Part shown: positions 32,038-39,016 of the stretch, one piece after another
Numbering within the stretch: position 1 is the first letter of the stretch
Layout of the letters: each line of letters begins with the position of its first letter
Assembly (NCBI GenBank): GCA_016185625.1
Contig: JACPND010000036.1
Span: 1-49,404 of the forward strand
Reading direction: 5' to 3'
Source: Candidatus Woesearchaeota archaeon
GTDB taxonomy: Archaea > Nanobdellota > Nanobdellia > Woesearchaeales > GW2011-AR9
Length of the DNA: 49,404 nucleotides
Program-made: the position numbers and the translations under genes
The notes under the pieces: model-generated
Seen by the model: the letters and a program-made list of their open reading frames with translations, nothing else
The model's database searches: none
Told to the model about the DNA's origin: nothing

Positions 32038-32265
32038 TTACTTCTTCCCAGGACTTGGCCTTTTCACTGTAATCGGCAGCACGCCTTCGTCATACTCCCG
32101 CAGCGCAATCTGGATGGGATTATATCTCACTCTTTCCAATTCTTCCGGCTCTAACTTTATCAGGAATGGCGCGCCCATGGCTAACTGCAGCCCGCGAGAG
32201 CCGACCATGCGGGCTTTTTCGTATTTGGTATATTCTATTCCTTCTTCAGAAGCTTCTTTTTTCAT
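32038..32265 (-). CDS. rpoK: DNA-directed RNA polymerase subunit K (Rpo6/RpoK)
   Basis: A 75-aa protein starting MKKEASEEGIEYTKYEKARM. The archaeal Rpo6 signature is clear: TKYEKARMVGSRGLQLAMGA, PFLIKLEPEE and DEGVLPITVKRPSPGKK. It is a small structural subunit of RNA polymerase near the clamp. The frame continues 28 codons upstream to a TTG at 32349 (an Arg/Lys/Gly-rich extension), so a longer start is possible; the family usually begins just before YTKYEKAR. It follows rrp42 in the same direction. Confidence 0.92.
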   Translation of the reverse strand: MKKEASEEGIEYTKYEKARMVGSRGLQLAMGAPFLIKLEPEELERVRYNPIQIALREYDEGVLPITVKRPSPGKK

Positions 32266-32389
32266 TTGTTCACTGGGTTGATACCCCGCCCATTTTGGCG
32301 CCCTTCCTTTTTTGTTCGCTGGTTGCCCAGTGAAGATTGAAAATCCCAACGTTCATAATAGATACCGCCGCTGGCGGTAGTTGGGATTC

Positions 32390-33172
32390 TCATTTTAATT
32401 GCCCTCTCAGGAATTTGGCTTTTTCCAACGCTAAATCGATGATACGGTCTATTTCTTCTATACTTAACGGAGCCTCGCCGCCTTTTTGCAGCGCTGACAG
32501 TATCCCTTTTTCATCAGAAGCAACGGTCAGTCTGGCCTCAAAAGCGTCTTCTTCCTGAGACGTCAAGTCAACCAACAGCTGGCCGCTGATTTTATAGACG
32601 GTTACAGGTAATGGCTCTTTAATCAGCGGCAGGTGCTGATCAGTTTTCGTCTTGTAATCAATAACGCCCGTGTGGGGCTCATAAGCTGGGAAGACTGCTT
32701 CTTTCAACACCGCTAAAGCAGCTAATCCTGCAGCATCCAATAAATTGCCGGCGTCATTTAACGTGACTAGATCGATAGTGATAAACCAGGCTTTTTCACC
32801 CTGAACCAGACAGAGCTTTTTCATGTCGATAGCTTTGGCTTCACGAATGCCGCGATCAACTACGCGCGCCAGCTCCACTGCTTTTTTTCCAGGTGGACCG
32901 GGTTCATATTGCGGACCAGACAGGGGAACTAACTCAGCATTGATCATGATGCCGCCCTCATCGGGGGTGTCGTTATACGGTTTTTCGATGGCCATCTTTA
33001 ATCCCGCAAGAATGATCGTTTGCCCAATCTGCACTCTCACAGAACCTTCCGCAGTCTTAGAAATATTAGTTTCTATTGCGATTGGCGTACGATATTCAGT
33101 CAGACCTCTTCCATCCAACCTTTTATCTTGCAACGCTAATTGTGCAATAGTTTCTTTATTGACGATGATCAT
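32390..33172 (-). CDS. rrp42: Archaeal exosome subunit Rrp42
   Basis: A 260-aa RNase PH-fold protein, the non-catalytic partner of Rrp41. It has DKRLDGRGLTEYRTPI near the N-terminus (residues about 16-31), SVRVQIGQTIILAGLK, and a long family-typical middle with NAELVPLSGPQYEPGPPGKK. It lacks the Asp-rich catalytic motif seen in Rrp41. It pairs with Rrp41 in the hexameric 3'-5' RNA-degrading ring. Overlaps rrp41 by 4 nt. Confidence 0.95.
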   Translation of the reverse strand: MIIVNKETIAQLALQDKRLDGRGLTEYRTPIAIETNISKTAEGSVRVQIGQTIILAGLKMAIEKPYNDTPDEGGIMINAELVPLSGPQYEPGPPGKKAVELARVVDRGIREAKAIDMKKLCLVQGEKAWFITIDLVTLNDAGNLLDAAGLAALAVLKEAVFPAYEPHTGVIDYKTKTDQHLPLIKEPLPVTVYKISGQLLVDLTSQEEDAFEARLTVASDEKGILSALQKGGEAPLSIEEIDRIIDLALEKAKFLRGQLK

Positions 33173-33864
33173 TGGAATCGCTCCTTAAGTGCTTTCATCT
33201 GCACAGCATAGACTTGTTCAGTAGCTATTTTCGCCATCTCCAAGGCAACTAAGAGATCTTTTTTAGATATCTCGCCGTCCATCTGCAATAACGTGACTTG
33301 CTTGCTGTTATGCAGCATCGCTACAGGAATATCCGAGACAATCGCCGGATAGGCTTCTTCGTTATAATTTAGATCGGCAACCACCGTGCCATCAACTTGC
33401 CCGACGGCGACGGAACTGACCATGTCTTTCATGGGAATGCCCGCATCAGCGAGAGCGATAGCCACGGCAGAAATGGCGGCGCAGCGGGTGCCGGCATCGG
33501 TCTGAGGCAGTTCCACAAAAATATCGACCACAGTATTAGGAAATTCACTGAGGTCAATCACGGGTGCGAGCGCATTGGTCATCACCAGAGAAATTTCCTT
33601 AGAGCGGCGATTACCGCCTGGTCGGATGCGTTCACCTGAACCAGAAAAAGGCATCATGTTGTAAAAGCAGCGGATAATCCCTGTTTTAGGATTCTGCAAA
33701 AATTTTGGATATAATTCCCGTGGACCATAGACGGCAGCATAGGCAACCGTATTGCCTATCTTGAAATAGGCCGAGCCGTCTGCATTAGGAATGACGCCAG
33801 CTTTGGCTTCCATAGGGCGAAGCTCGTCCACTTTCCGTCCGTCTACTCGTTTTTTGTATGCCAT
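33169..33864 (-). CDS. rrp41: Archaeal exosome catalytic subunit Rrp41
   Basis: A 231-aa RNase PH-fold protein. YKKRVDGRKVDELRPMEAKA opens the domain; RIRPGGNRRSKEISLV carries the RNA and phosphate-binding Arg residues; FVELPQTDAGTRCAAIS and GQVDGTVVADLNYNEE carry the catalytic Asp residues. It performs phosphorolytic 3'-5' RNA degradation and polyadenylation in the exosome. Overlaps rrp42 and follows rrp4 by 9 nt. Confidence 0.97.
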   Translation of the reverse strand: MAYKKRVDGRKVDELRPMEAKAGVIPNADGSAYFKIGNTVAYAAVYGPRELYPKFLQNPKTGIIRCFYNMMPFSGSGERIRPGGNRRSKEISLVMTNALAPVIDLSEFPNTVVDIFVELPQTDAGTRCAAISAVAIALADAGIPMKDMVSSVAVGQVDGTVVADLNYNEEAYPAIVSDIPVAMLHNSKQVTLLQMDGEISKKDLLVALEMAKIATEQVYAVQMKALKERFQ

Positions 33865-33873
33865 GATGACCGA

Positions 33874-34545
33874 TTATGATAAAAACTGTTGTATTTTTTC
33901 CGTCAGGCCTTCAAGATGGGATTTCTCTTCCACCAGATGAATTGCCTGCTCGGCTTTCAATTCTCCTTCCGGCGTGCCTTTGAGCCAGATCAAGCCATTT
34001 TGGCCGACGGTGATTTCCGTCTGAGTGCGTTCTTTGATAAGTGTGATCATGCTGCCCTGCTTTCCAATGACGCGGGGTACTTTGTGAGTATTGATCTTGA
34101 TGATGCGTCCACCTAGCAATTTATGCATGCCCGGCTCTTTCATGGAGAGATCGATGAGATTTTGAGAGGTCACGTTGACGATCATCGCCACCACATAATC
34201 CCCGATGGAGAGAATCTTGCTTAAATCTTCTTCTTTGCGGATGAAACGGGCGGTAGCATCCTTCACATTCAGCATCGCCGAATAGGCAGTATTGGTGTCG
34301 ATGCGCCAGCCGCTGAACGTGATATCGGTCACCTTACAGATAATCTTATCACCGACTCGGGGAATATACGGTCCGGATAAGGAAGTCACTTTGAGCACTC
34401 TTCCGGTGATAGACGCTAAGCCCAGGACTTTAGAATAAATCTTTTCGCTTTCTCTATAAGTGTTTTCACCTGGAAGGTAATCCATACCTTCTGCTAAGGC
34501 CTCTCCAGGAATGACAATGTCGCGTTCTTTCGTAAGTAAGCTCAT
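33874..34545 (-). CDS. rrp4: Exosome RNA-binding cap protein Rrp4
   Basis: A 223-aa protein. The N-terminal domain has VIPGEALAEGMDYLPGENTY. An S1 domain follows (RVGDKIICKVTDITFSGWRI, about 70-140). A KH domain follows (KINTHKVPRVIGKQGSMITL, about 150-190, with the V-I-G-x-x-G loop). It caps the exosome ring and recruits RNA. First gene of the rrp4-rrp41-rrp42-rpoK run. In many archaea SBDS sits immediately upstream; here an inserted block separates them. Confidence 0.95.
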   Translation of the reverse strand: MSLLTKERDIVIPGEALAEGMDYLPGENTYRESEKIYSKVLGLASITGRVLKVTSLSGPYIPRVGDKIICKVTDITFSGWRIDTNTAYSAMLNVKDATARFIRKEEDLSKILSIGDYVVAMIVNVTSQNLIDLSMKEPGMHKLLGGRIIKINTHKVPRVIGKQGSMITLIKERTQTEITVGQNGLIWLKGTPEGELKAEQAIHLVEEKSHLEGLTEKIQQFLS

Positions 34546-34714
34546 GTTCTTCTCTCGTTCGGTCTTTAAATTGAGGGCCTATTTAAAAAGATTGCGTTTT
34601 TGGGTTCTGGTTAATCCTTAGCTCTTAAATCTCAGCTGGTAACTATCGGCTGTTGGAGAGCTTTTGTAAGAAGCTCTTTCCACTCTGCCTTTTGATTAAT
34701 AGTTATTAATTCTT

Positions 34715-34793
34715 GCATGCTATTTTTATTCTGCATGCAATATGATCCCCGGGCGGCATTTAAACTTTGCATGCAGAACTTGCTAACGCATGC
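34715..34793 (+). promoter_or_regulatory. Four GCATGC palindromes upstream of the RelA/SpoT-like gene
   Basis: GCATGC occurs at 34715-34720, 34733-34738, 34769-34774 and 34788-34793, each embedded in a near-palindrome of the type TTGCATGCA. All lie just upstream of the TATA box. Four copies of a 6-bp palindrome in 79 bp are far more than chance expects, so they look like operators for a regulator, perhaps autoregulation of this toxin-like gene. Confidence 0.55.
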
Positions 34794-34798
34794 AAAAA

Positions 34799-34806
34799 TT
34801 TATAAA
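34799..34806 (+). promoter_or_regulatory. TATA box of the RelA/SpoT-like gene
   Basis: TTTATAAA lies 23-30 nt upstream of the ATG at 34829, so the transcript probably starts at or beside that codon. This decides against the earlier ATG at 34790. Confidence 0.55.
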
Positions 34807-34828
34807 CCCTGCACAATTACTAAAAAGT

Positions 34829-35890
34829 ATGGCCTGGACGAAACCAGTATATGGAAAAGCAAAGGTAGACAGAGCAGGACACATAATTATGGATGAAGAT
34901 TCTACGGAAGAAGCAAAAGAGGAAGCATTAACTATTCTCAATAATTGGCGCTCCTCTCATGGGTATCCTATGAATACTTTTCAAGCAAGACTAAGACAAA
35001 TGTCTAAAAAGGTTGATGAGAATGCTTTAGTTGTTCAGCGACTAAAAAGAGTTCCATCTGTCATAAAAAAACTCAAAAGAGAACAAACAAAAACTATGAG
35101 TTTATCTCAAATGCAAGACATTGCTGGATGTAGGTCTGTGCTATCGGATGTTGATAAAGTAAATGAATTAACTGAAATTTATCGGAAAAGTCGTGGGTTG
35201 AAACATAGAAAAGTTAGGGAAAAAGATTACATAAAAAATCCTAAAAAAGACGGATATAGAAGCATGCATTTAATTTACAAATACAGAAGTGATAAAATAA
35301 ACACCTATGATGGTTTACTTATTGAAATTCAAATTAGAAGCAAAATTCAGCACTCCTGGGCTACAGCGATAGAGATAGTTGATTTATTTACGAAACAAGC
35401 AATTAAATCTAATGAAGGCGAAGAGGAATGGAAAGAGTTCTTTAAATTAGTCAGTTCCGCATTTGCAAAAATGGAAAAACAAAAAGAAGTAGAAGGAACA
35501 CCCACTGATAACAGCGAACTTTACAAGGCAATTAAAGAAAAAGTGGACAAGCTAAAGATTTTTTCAAAAATGGAGAATTGGTCTCAAGCATTAAAAGTAA
35601 TAGAACCAAAACTTAAACAATTGCACTTCTTTTTACTTGAATTAGATGTATCAGAAGAGAATAATGCAAAATTAAGCGTTAGGGGTTATCCCGAAGAAGC
35701 GGAGTCTCTGGCAACGGAGCATTATCTTGAAGCAGAAAAATTACAGAGTGGTAGCCATAACAAAGATGTTGTTCTTGTTGGTGCAAAATCTATAGAAGAA
35801 TTGAAAAGAGCATATTTAAATTATTTTGCAAATTCAAAAGAATTTTTAGAGCATTTAAAGTATTACTTAGAGAATAAGGGAGAAATCTAA
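34829..35890 (+). CDS. RelA/SpoT-domain alarmone synthetase or ToxSAS-type toxin
   Basis: A 353-aa protein starting MAWTKPVYGKAKVDRAGHII, the usual N-terminus of this group. The synthetase fold has MQDIAGCRSVLSDVDKVNEL, then DYIKNPKKDGYRSMHLIY and EIQIRSKIQHSWATAIE (nucleotide-binding and catalytic E/R residues). No HD domain is present; the C-terminal half is helical. It should transfer pyrophosphate to GDP/GTP, or to tRNA as in ToxSAS toxins; sequence alone does not decide. The gene is AT-rich compared with neighbours, oriented against them and inserted in the exosome superoperon, all signs of transfer. Confidence 0.85.
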   Translation: MAWTKPVYGKAKVDRAGHIIMDEDSTEEAKEEALTILNNWRSSHGYPMNTFQARLRQMSKKVDENALVVQRLKRVPSVIKKLKREQTKTMSLSQMQDIAGCRSVLSDVDKVNELTEIYRKSRGLKHRKVREKDYIKNPKKDGYRSMHLIYKYRSDKINTYDGLLIEIQIRSKIQHSWATAIEIVDLFTKQAIKSNEGEEEWKEFFKLVSSAFAKMEKQKEVEGTPTDNSELYKAIKEKVDKLKIFSKMENWSQALKVIEPKLKQLHFFLLELDVSEENNAKLSVRGYPEEAESLATEHYLEAEKLQSGSHNKDVVLVGAKSIEELKRAYLNYFANSKEFLEHLKYYLENKGEI

Positions 35891-35897
35891 AGAAAAC

Positions 35898-36026
35898 GTA
35901 TTTGTTTAGCATCATAAAGTCAAAATTCCTTCGATAATCTCAACAAGAGCGACAGAGGGACGGCTCCTACGGAGATGTCGCTCTGCGATTATCACGTCGA
36001 GAATTTTGAAGATGCTAAACAAATAC
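35898..36026. repeat. 129-nt near-complete hairpin with four aligned stems
   Basis: Outer stem GTATTTGTTTAGCATC (35898-35913) pairs perfectly over 16 bp with GATGCTAAACAAATAC (36011-36026). Inside follow CAAAATTC/GAATTTTG (8 bp), GATAATC/GATTATC (7 bp), GAGCGACA/TGTCGCTC (8 bp) and CTCC-tac-GGAG. It starts 7 nt after the stop of the RelA/SpoT-like gene. It could be a terminator, an element end, or a structured RNA linked to that gene. Confidence 0.75.
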
Positions 36027-36159
36027 AAGAAAACCAATAACCCCTCCCTCATTTACCGGCCTTTACTTAACAGCCGATAACTTACTGCAACCAAGTTTTT
36101 CGATGGCTAGGCATAATTATGAAATTCCTTTCAAAATAAAGAAGGATCTAAGAGAACTC

Positions 36160-36843
36160 TTACTCCCTGACCACGACCTGCCCATGCGTCAGCGCATTCA
36201 ATTTGTCAATGAATTCAAATTTCAATCCTGCCGGCATTTCCACCGTCGCCGTCCAACTGCCATCGGGATTCCACGTCTCAGAAAGAATTTTAGAACCACT
36301 TTTCACTACGGCATACGCCTTCCCGGTAAACTGAGGAGGAATAGTAAGCGTCAATTTCTTCTGTTCAATATTAATCGGCAAAATAGGCCGGAGTTTAGAA
36401 ATAACTTCATCAAATTGCTCTTCCACAGTGCGATGGTCATCAAGATGCATTTTTCCCTGCTCCATGGCCGCACGAATCCGGCCTGGAGGATGCGGATAGC
36501 CCGTCTTGGGATCAACGGCCTGGCGATGGATCAGATCAATCAATCGGTTCAGCTTCTGCTCCTGTTCTTTTTTCCGGTGTTCGGCCGTGAGCTGAATTTC
36601 GCCTTCCTTCACAATGACGGCAGCAATCACTAAAGGATCAGTGGTCTTGAAGATTTTTTGCAGCAAGTCCTCAGAAATCTTTAATCCCTTGCTGGCATCA
36701 GAATAGATGTGTTCGGCATGCAGGACCTCGTGAATATCATTCCGTTTTCCTTGCTTGAATTCCAGCGCCAGATCAGGATCGACGCTGATCTCAAAAGTCT
36801 GGCCGAACTTCTTCAGGCGGGCGATGGTAAGTTTAGCGGACAT
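36160..36843 (-). CDS. Ribosome maturation protein SBDS homolog
   Basis: A 227-aa protein with the three-domain SBDS layout: N-terminal FYSH domain (KLTIARLKKFGQTFEISVDP to HEVLHAEHIYSDASKGLKIS, with the conserved basic face), a helical middle (IHRQAVDPKTGYPHPPGRI) and a ferredoxin-like C-terminal domain (LTIPPQFTGKAYAVVKSGSK). It helps release the anti-association factor from 60S-type subunits during ribosome maturation. In archaea it usually sits with the exosome and proteasome genes, as here. Stop codon faces the 129-nt hairpin across about 130 bp. Confidence 0.96.
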   Translation of the reverse strand: MSAKLTIARLKKFGQTFEISVDPDLALEFKQGKRNDIHEVLHAEHIYSDASKGLKISEDLLQKIFKTTDPLVIAAVIVKEGEIQLTAEHRKKEQEQKLNRLIDLIHRQAVDPKTGYPHPPGRIRAAMEQGKMHLDDHRTVEEQFDEVISKLRPILPINIEQKKLTLTIPPQFTGKAYAVVKSGSKILSETWNPDGSWTATVEMPAGLKFEFIDKLNALTHGQVVVRE

Positions 36844-36869
36844 TTTATTAAAAAATAGATGAAAATACT

Positions 36870-37595
36870 TTATTTCAAATACCGCCTCATCTCTTCTTCC
36901 GTCAGACGGGTGTATTTCTTATCTTTCACATTGACATAACTGACGTCAATCCTCTCAAAATTGAAATCGTCTTTAAGGAAATCTTTTAGTGCACCGACAG
37001 CAACTTTCAGGGCTTCATCAAAGCTCATGCCTGCGCGCCATTTTTTCAAAAGAACCGGCTCGATGTCCGCATCGCCTTCGCCGATCACGGTCGCTTTATA
37101 CTGAAAATAAAGACCATAGGGTTCAGTCAAAAATAATTTGATCGTGCCATCATTATCCACGCCGCCGACTAACATCGAGACGCCAAAAGGGCGTAAGCCG
37201 CCGGACTGCGTGCAGATCTGTTTCAAGTCGCAGATCTCTTTGACGATGGATAGGATATCAATCTTGGTGTCATAGGTGACCGCGTGCTGCTGCGCGCGAA
37301 GCTGCGCCCGATCGACTAAGACACGGGCATCAGAAATTATCCCCGCAGCCGTGGCTGCAAGATGGTCATCAATCTTGAACATCTTTTCAATCGCTTCCGG
37401 CACCATCAATTTGCTGGTGATGCGTTTATCGGCAACCAGCATGACACCGTCTTTATATGTAATGCCGATGGCGGTTGAGCCTTGCTTGACTGTCTTTTTC
37501 GCATATTCGACCTGCAGCAATCTGCCGTCAGGCGAAAACATCGTAATAGAACGATCATAACCCATCTTATCAATCATTTGCTTGTTCATGGTCAC
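36870..37595 (-). CDS. psmA: Proteasome alpha subunit
   Basis: A 241-aa protein. The N-terminal alpha signature is YDRSITMFSPDGRLLQVEYA followed by KKTVKQGSTAIGI. The N-terminal helix that gates the pore is present, and the active Thr of beta subunits is absent, as expected. It forms the outer rings of the 20S proteasome. It ends with a helix (RLTEEEMRRYLK). Located 3 nt from pop5 and 26 nt from the SBDS gene in the canonical order. Confidence 0.97.
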   Translation of the reverse strand: MTMNKQMIDKMGYDRSITMFSPDGRLLQVEYAKKTVKQGSTAIGITYKDGVMLVADKRITSKLMVPEAIEKMFKIDDHLAATAAGIISDARVLVDRAQLRAQQHAVTYDTKIDILSIVKEICDLKQICTQSGGLRPFGVSMLVGGVDNDGTIKLFLTEPYGLYFQYKATVIGEGDADIEPVLLKKWRAGMSFDEALKVAVGALKDFLKDDFNFERIDVSYVNVKDKKYTRLTEEEMRRYLK

Positions 37596-37598
37596 ACC

Positions 37599-37925
37599 TC
37601 ATAGATATGTTCCGGCCTTTTTAAGCGTTCCGGAAGTAATTATAGAGCGTAAAAGTACGGAGGTGTTTTTAATCTTTTTGATTAAAGTGAGAGCTGCCTT
37701 GGCTTCATCAACATAAGTATGGTTGACTTTGAGAATGATGGTATCGGCATGGAATTGCTCTTTGACCAGCAACGGAGAGGCTTTGGCAACGCCCAGCTGG
37801 CCGAGAAACTGAAGCAACGCCTTCTCGATAGTTGAACGAAGCTCATCAATGGCGATGGCTTTATCTGTCAGGACACTAAATACGATATAACGCTTTTTCT
37901 GTTTCAGGGATGGGAGGAGCTTCAT
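37599..37925 (-). CDS. rnp2: RNase P protein component 2 (Pop5)
   Basis: A 108-aa protein starting MKLLPSLKQKKRYIVFSVLT. The family pattern K-x-R-Y-x-x-F and the following DELRSTIEKALLQFLGQLGV and LLRSIITSGTLKKA match archaeal Pop5, an RRM-like subunit of RNase P that supports tRNA 5' processing. It is the first gene of the superoperon part that continues with psmA and SBDS. Confidence 0.92.
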   Translation of the reverse strand: MKLLPSLKQKKRYIVFSVLTDKAIAIDELRSTIEKALLQFLGQLGVAKASPLLVKEQFHADTIILKVNHTYVDEAKAALTLIKKIKNTSVLLRSIITSGTLKKAGTYL

Positions 37926-37957
37926 AGCAGAGAAGAGAAATGAGATTATTTATAAAT

Positions 37958-38350
37958 CTATTCCACGTCTTCTTCGGTGAATTCCGGCTCTTCACCCTCT
38001 CCTGCGGCTTCAAAATCGATGGGAGGCGGCGCAAACAGGCCGGGATCATTGCTGAGAACTTCCTTCTGCACTATTTCTATTTTCCCAAACTTTCCCGTCG
38101 AGAGCTGCTTTTCTCCTTTGTATTCCGAGCACCAGCCGTTTTGCAGACGAATGGTATCGCCTACTTTAATCAGATCCCCATCGTCATTCCAAAGCGTAAG
38201 CTTTATTTGCCCGGTCTGGTCCTTAAGCAAGGCATTGCAGACCTTTCCCTTCTTGCCGAATTTTTCGAATGCGCGTGGCTCTTCCTTAGAAACGATTTCA
38301 GCCGTAATGTCGATATTTCCCTGGTTGGATTTAAGGTCTTTGATGTTCAT
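37958..38350 (-). CDS. OB-fold single-strand nucleic-acid-binding protein
   Basis: A 130-aa protein with one OB fold (residues about 5-95): NIDITAEIVSKEEPRAFEKF, CNALLKDQTGQIKLTLWNDD and IRLQNGWCSEYKGEKQLSTG. This resembles archaeal RPA/SSB-type proteins. The tail is acidic (EEPEFTEEDVE), as in SSB tails that recruit partners. Probably binds ssDNA or RNA. Divergent from the tRNA-Val gene, sharing the AT-rich promoter segment near 38392-38404. Confidence 0.86.
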   Translation of the reverse strand: MNIKDLKSNQGNIDITAEIVSKEEPRAFEKFGKKGKVCNALLKDQTGQIKLTLWNDDGDLIKVGDTIRLQNGWCSEYKGEKQLSTGKFGKIEIVQKEVLSNDPGLFAPPPIDFEAAGEGEEPEFTEEDVE

Positions 38351-38427
38351 AGGCTCTCAAAACCGCTCCCCTTTTTATATTTTACTTCGCTAAATTTATA
38401 AAAGGGATAGATGTACGTCCAAAGGAT

Positions 38428-38537
38428 GGGCTCGTAGTCTAGCGGCTATGACGTCTCGTTGACGAGGAACACTCAAAATCGAGAAGGTCCCCGGTTCGAA
38501 TGCATGTAACCTCTGCAAGAAAGTCCGGGCGGGCCCA
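38428..38537 (+). tRNA. tRNA-Val (anticodon GAC) with two probable introns
   Basis: The acceptor stem GGGCTCG/CGGGCCC with discriminator A, D-arm GTCTAGCGGCTATGAC, anticodon stem TCTCG/CGAGA and T-stem CCCGG/CCGGG all pair. Anticodon GAC follows T33. About 14 extra nt lie in the anticodon loop near 37/38 (38465-38478), and 23 extra nt lie in the T loop after A59 (38501-38524), where TGCA/TGCA can form the central 4-bp helix of a splicing bulge. A TATA box at about 38392-38404 precedes it. Splicing should restore a normal tRNA. Exact splice points are inferred. Confidence 0.8.
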
Positions 38538-38545
38538 TTTTCAGT

Positions 38546-39016
38546 ATGGACGAACAGCCACTTTATATATTACCACAGAGTAAGATGAGAGCAGCACTTG
38601 CACCTCTGCTGGTGCAACTCATTCTCACAACCATTCTCTATCTCGGTATTCTTCTGAACTTATCTTTGCTCGACCTGCGAGCCCAGCAGGAAACGATCAT
38701 AAATACCTCTTCCCTCATAGCGTTGGTCATTCTCTTGATTATAGGGATTATTGTGAATGTTCAGCGTGCCAAAAAATCCTACCTCTTCTTCCAGAGCCAA
38801 ATTCAGTTTGGAACGCAACAGCTCTCCTACGCTGCCATCACCAATACAGCCCCTCAGCAAAATATTTTAGATAAAATCTTGAAGACATATAGCATTAAAC
38901 TGGCACCTGATTTCTCCCTGCAGAACATCCCGCAGGGGATTCAAATTCAGCCGTATTTAGAGCAAATGCGTGCTTATGCACGGCGGGCTACTCCTTCGTC
39001 ACTGATGTCTCTATAA
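38546..39016 (+). CDS. Membrane protein with PH-like domain
   Basis: A 156-aa protein. Two transmembrane helices (about residues 19-40 and 52-72) are followed by a soluble domain that resembles bacterial PH (bPH2-type) proteins: QIQFGTQQLSYAAITNTAPQ and NIPQGIQIQPY. The start lies 9 nt after the tRNA, so it may be read from the same promoter. It overlaps the 3' end of the opposite-strand AI-2E gene by 29 nt. Confidence 0.65.
   Translation: MDEQPLYILPQSKMRAALAPLLVQLILTTILYLGILLNLSLLDLRAQQETIINTSSLIALVILLIIGIIVNVQRAKKSYLFFQSQIQFGTQQLSYAAITNTAPQQNILDKILKTYSIKLAPDFSLQNIPQGIQIQPYLEQMRAYARRATPSSLMSL

Noticed and set aside
32266-32349. 28-codon N-terminal extension of RpoK from a TTG
   Set aside because: Possible, but untypical for the family; the ATG at 32265 gives the normal length. 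Left as an alternative in the entry.
34790-34828. Earlier start for the RelA/SpoT-like gene
   Set aside because: It would lie before the TATA box at 34799-34806, and family members begin at MAWTKP.
36103-36633. Plus-strand 176-aa frame starting MARHNYEIPFKIKKDLRELL
   Set aside because: Most of it is antisense to the SBDS gene and Arg/Pro/Phe-rich. The first 20 residues look protein-like, but they alone do not support a gene.
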